From Crocosphaera sp. (GTDB lineage Bacteria; Cyanobacteriota; Cyanobacteriia; Cyanobacteriales; Microcystaceae), in assembly GCA_030065205.1 (NCBI GenBank), contig JASJDN010000063.1, positions 1 to 32,883 on the forward strand: 32,883 nt of DNA, in the 5' to 3' direction. Position numbers and translations under genes: made by a program. Shown piece by piece: positions 32,834-32,883 of the stretch. Below the pieces are notes generated by a model. It did not search any database and was not told where the DNA came from. It worked only from the letters and a program-made list of their open reading frames with translations. Positions within the stretch are counted from its first letter, which is position 1; each line of letters opens with the position of its first letter.

Positions 32834-32883
32834 CTAAAGACGGCCGTAAGGTATAAACCTGAATTGTAGCCAGACTTGGAATG

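Overview
This window is chromosomal DNA from a cyanobacterium, most likely a unicellular diazotroph of the Crocosphaera/Cyanothece type. The evidence is direct: about 15 HIP1 octamers (GCGATCGC), several NDH-1 subunit genes (ndhD, ndhF, a second ndhD, ndhM), a phycobilin lyase gene of the cpcF type, and a DnaE gene broken by the cyanobacterial split intein. The sequence is AT-rich with long intergenic spacers full of small repeats. No tRNA, rRNA or CRISPR array was seen.

Layout. 1-1285: 5' part of an IS200/IS605-type tnpB leaving the left edge, then IS debris. 1286-7492: a PatA-type response regulator, an MscS channel, dnaE-N with the N-half of the split intein (minus strand), a toxin/antitoxin-like DUF4258/DUF2283 pair and a small vMAP-type HTH protein. 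7493-9077: an orphan PEP-CTERM tail with its own terminator, a small membrane protein and a GC-richer, hairpin-rich spacer. 9078-16470: a conserved cyanobacterial protein, ndhD (minus), then ndhF and ndhD of the CO2-uptake NDH-1MS type (plus). 16572-22072: an alpha/beta hydrolase, gatA, a 108-bp MITE, a tnpB interrupted by one amber codon, and a C-terminal processing protease. 22273-27165: ftsQ, a pterin carbinolamine dehydratase with a signal peptide, queC, an IS1634-type transposase remnant, trpC, and a toxin-antitoxin pair whose toxin stop overlaps the start of cpcF. 27166-32883: a tandem 170-bp repeat, a SLATT/Pycsar-TM-like membrane protein with a small Cys/His protein, a Uma2 nuclease, aroA, a second copy of the MITE, a three-copy tandem array, ppa, ndhM and a degenerate tail.

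The most interesting signal is the array at 30776-31238. Three units repeat with a 159-bp period. On the minus strand each has the same architecture: an ATCAC/GTGAT dyad, a TTGAG(G/C) -35 box, exactly 17 bp, a CATAAT -10 box, a nearly invariant unstructured core of about 30 nt, and a Rho-independent terminator ending in seven U. Each unit is predicted to make a separate small RNA of about 73 nt. I do not recognise this family.

Other notable points are a nearly identical MITE pair, a dispersed family of GTAGGGTGGGC hairpins (one supplying the start codon of the MscS gene), and coupling of a ParE-type toxin gene to a phycobilisome gene. Most genes are single transcription units or short pairs on alternating strands. 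The genes touching photosynthesis (ndh genes, cpcF, possibly the Ctp protease) are scattered and do not form one operon.
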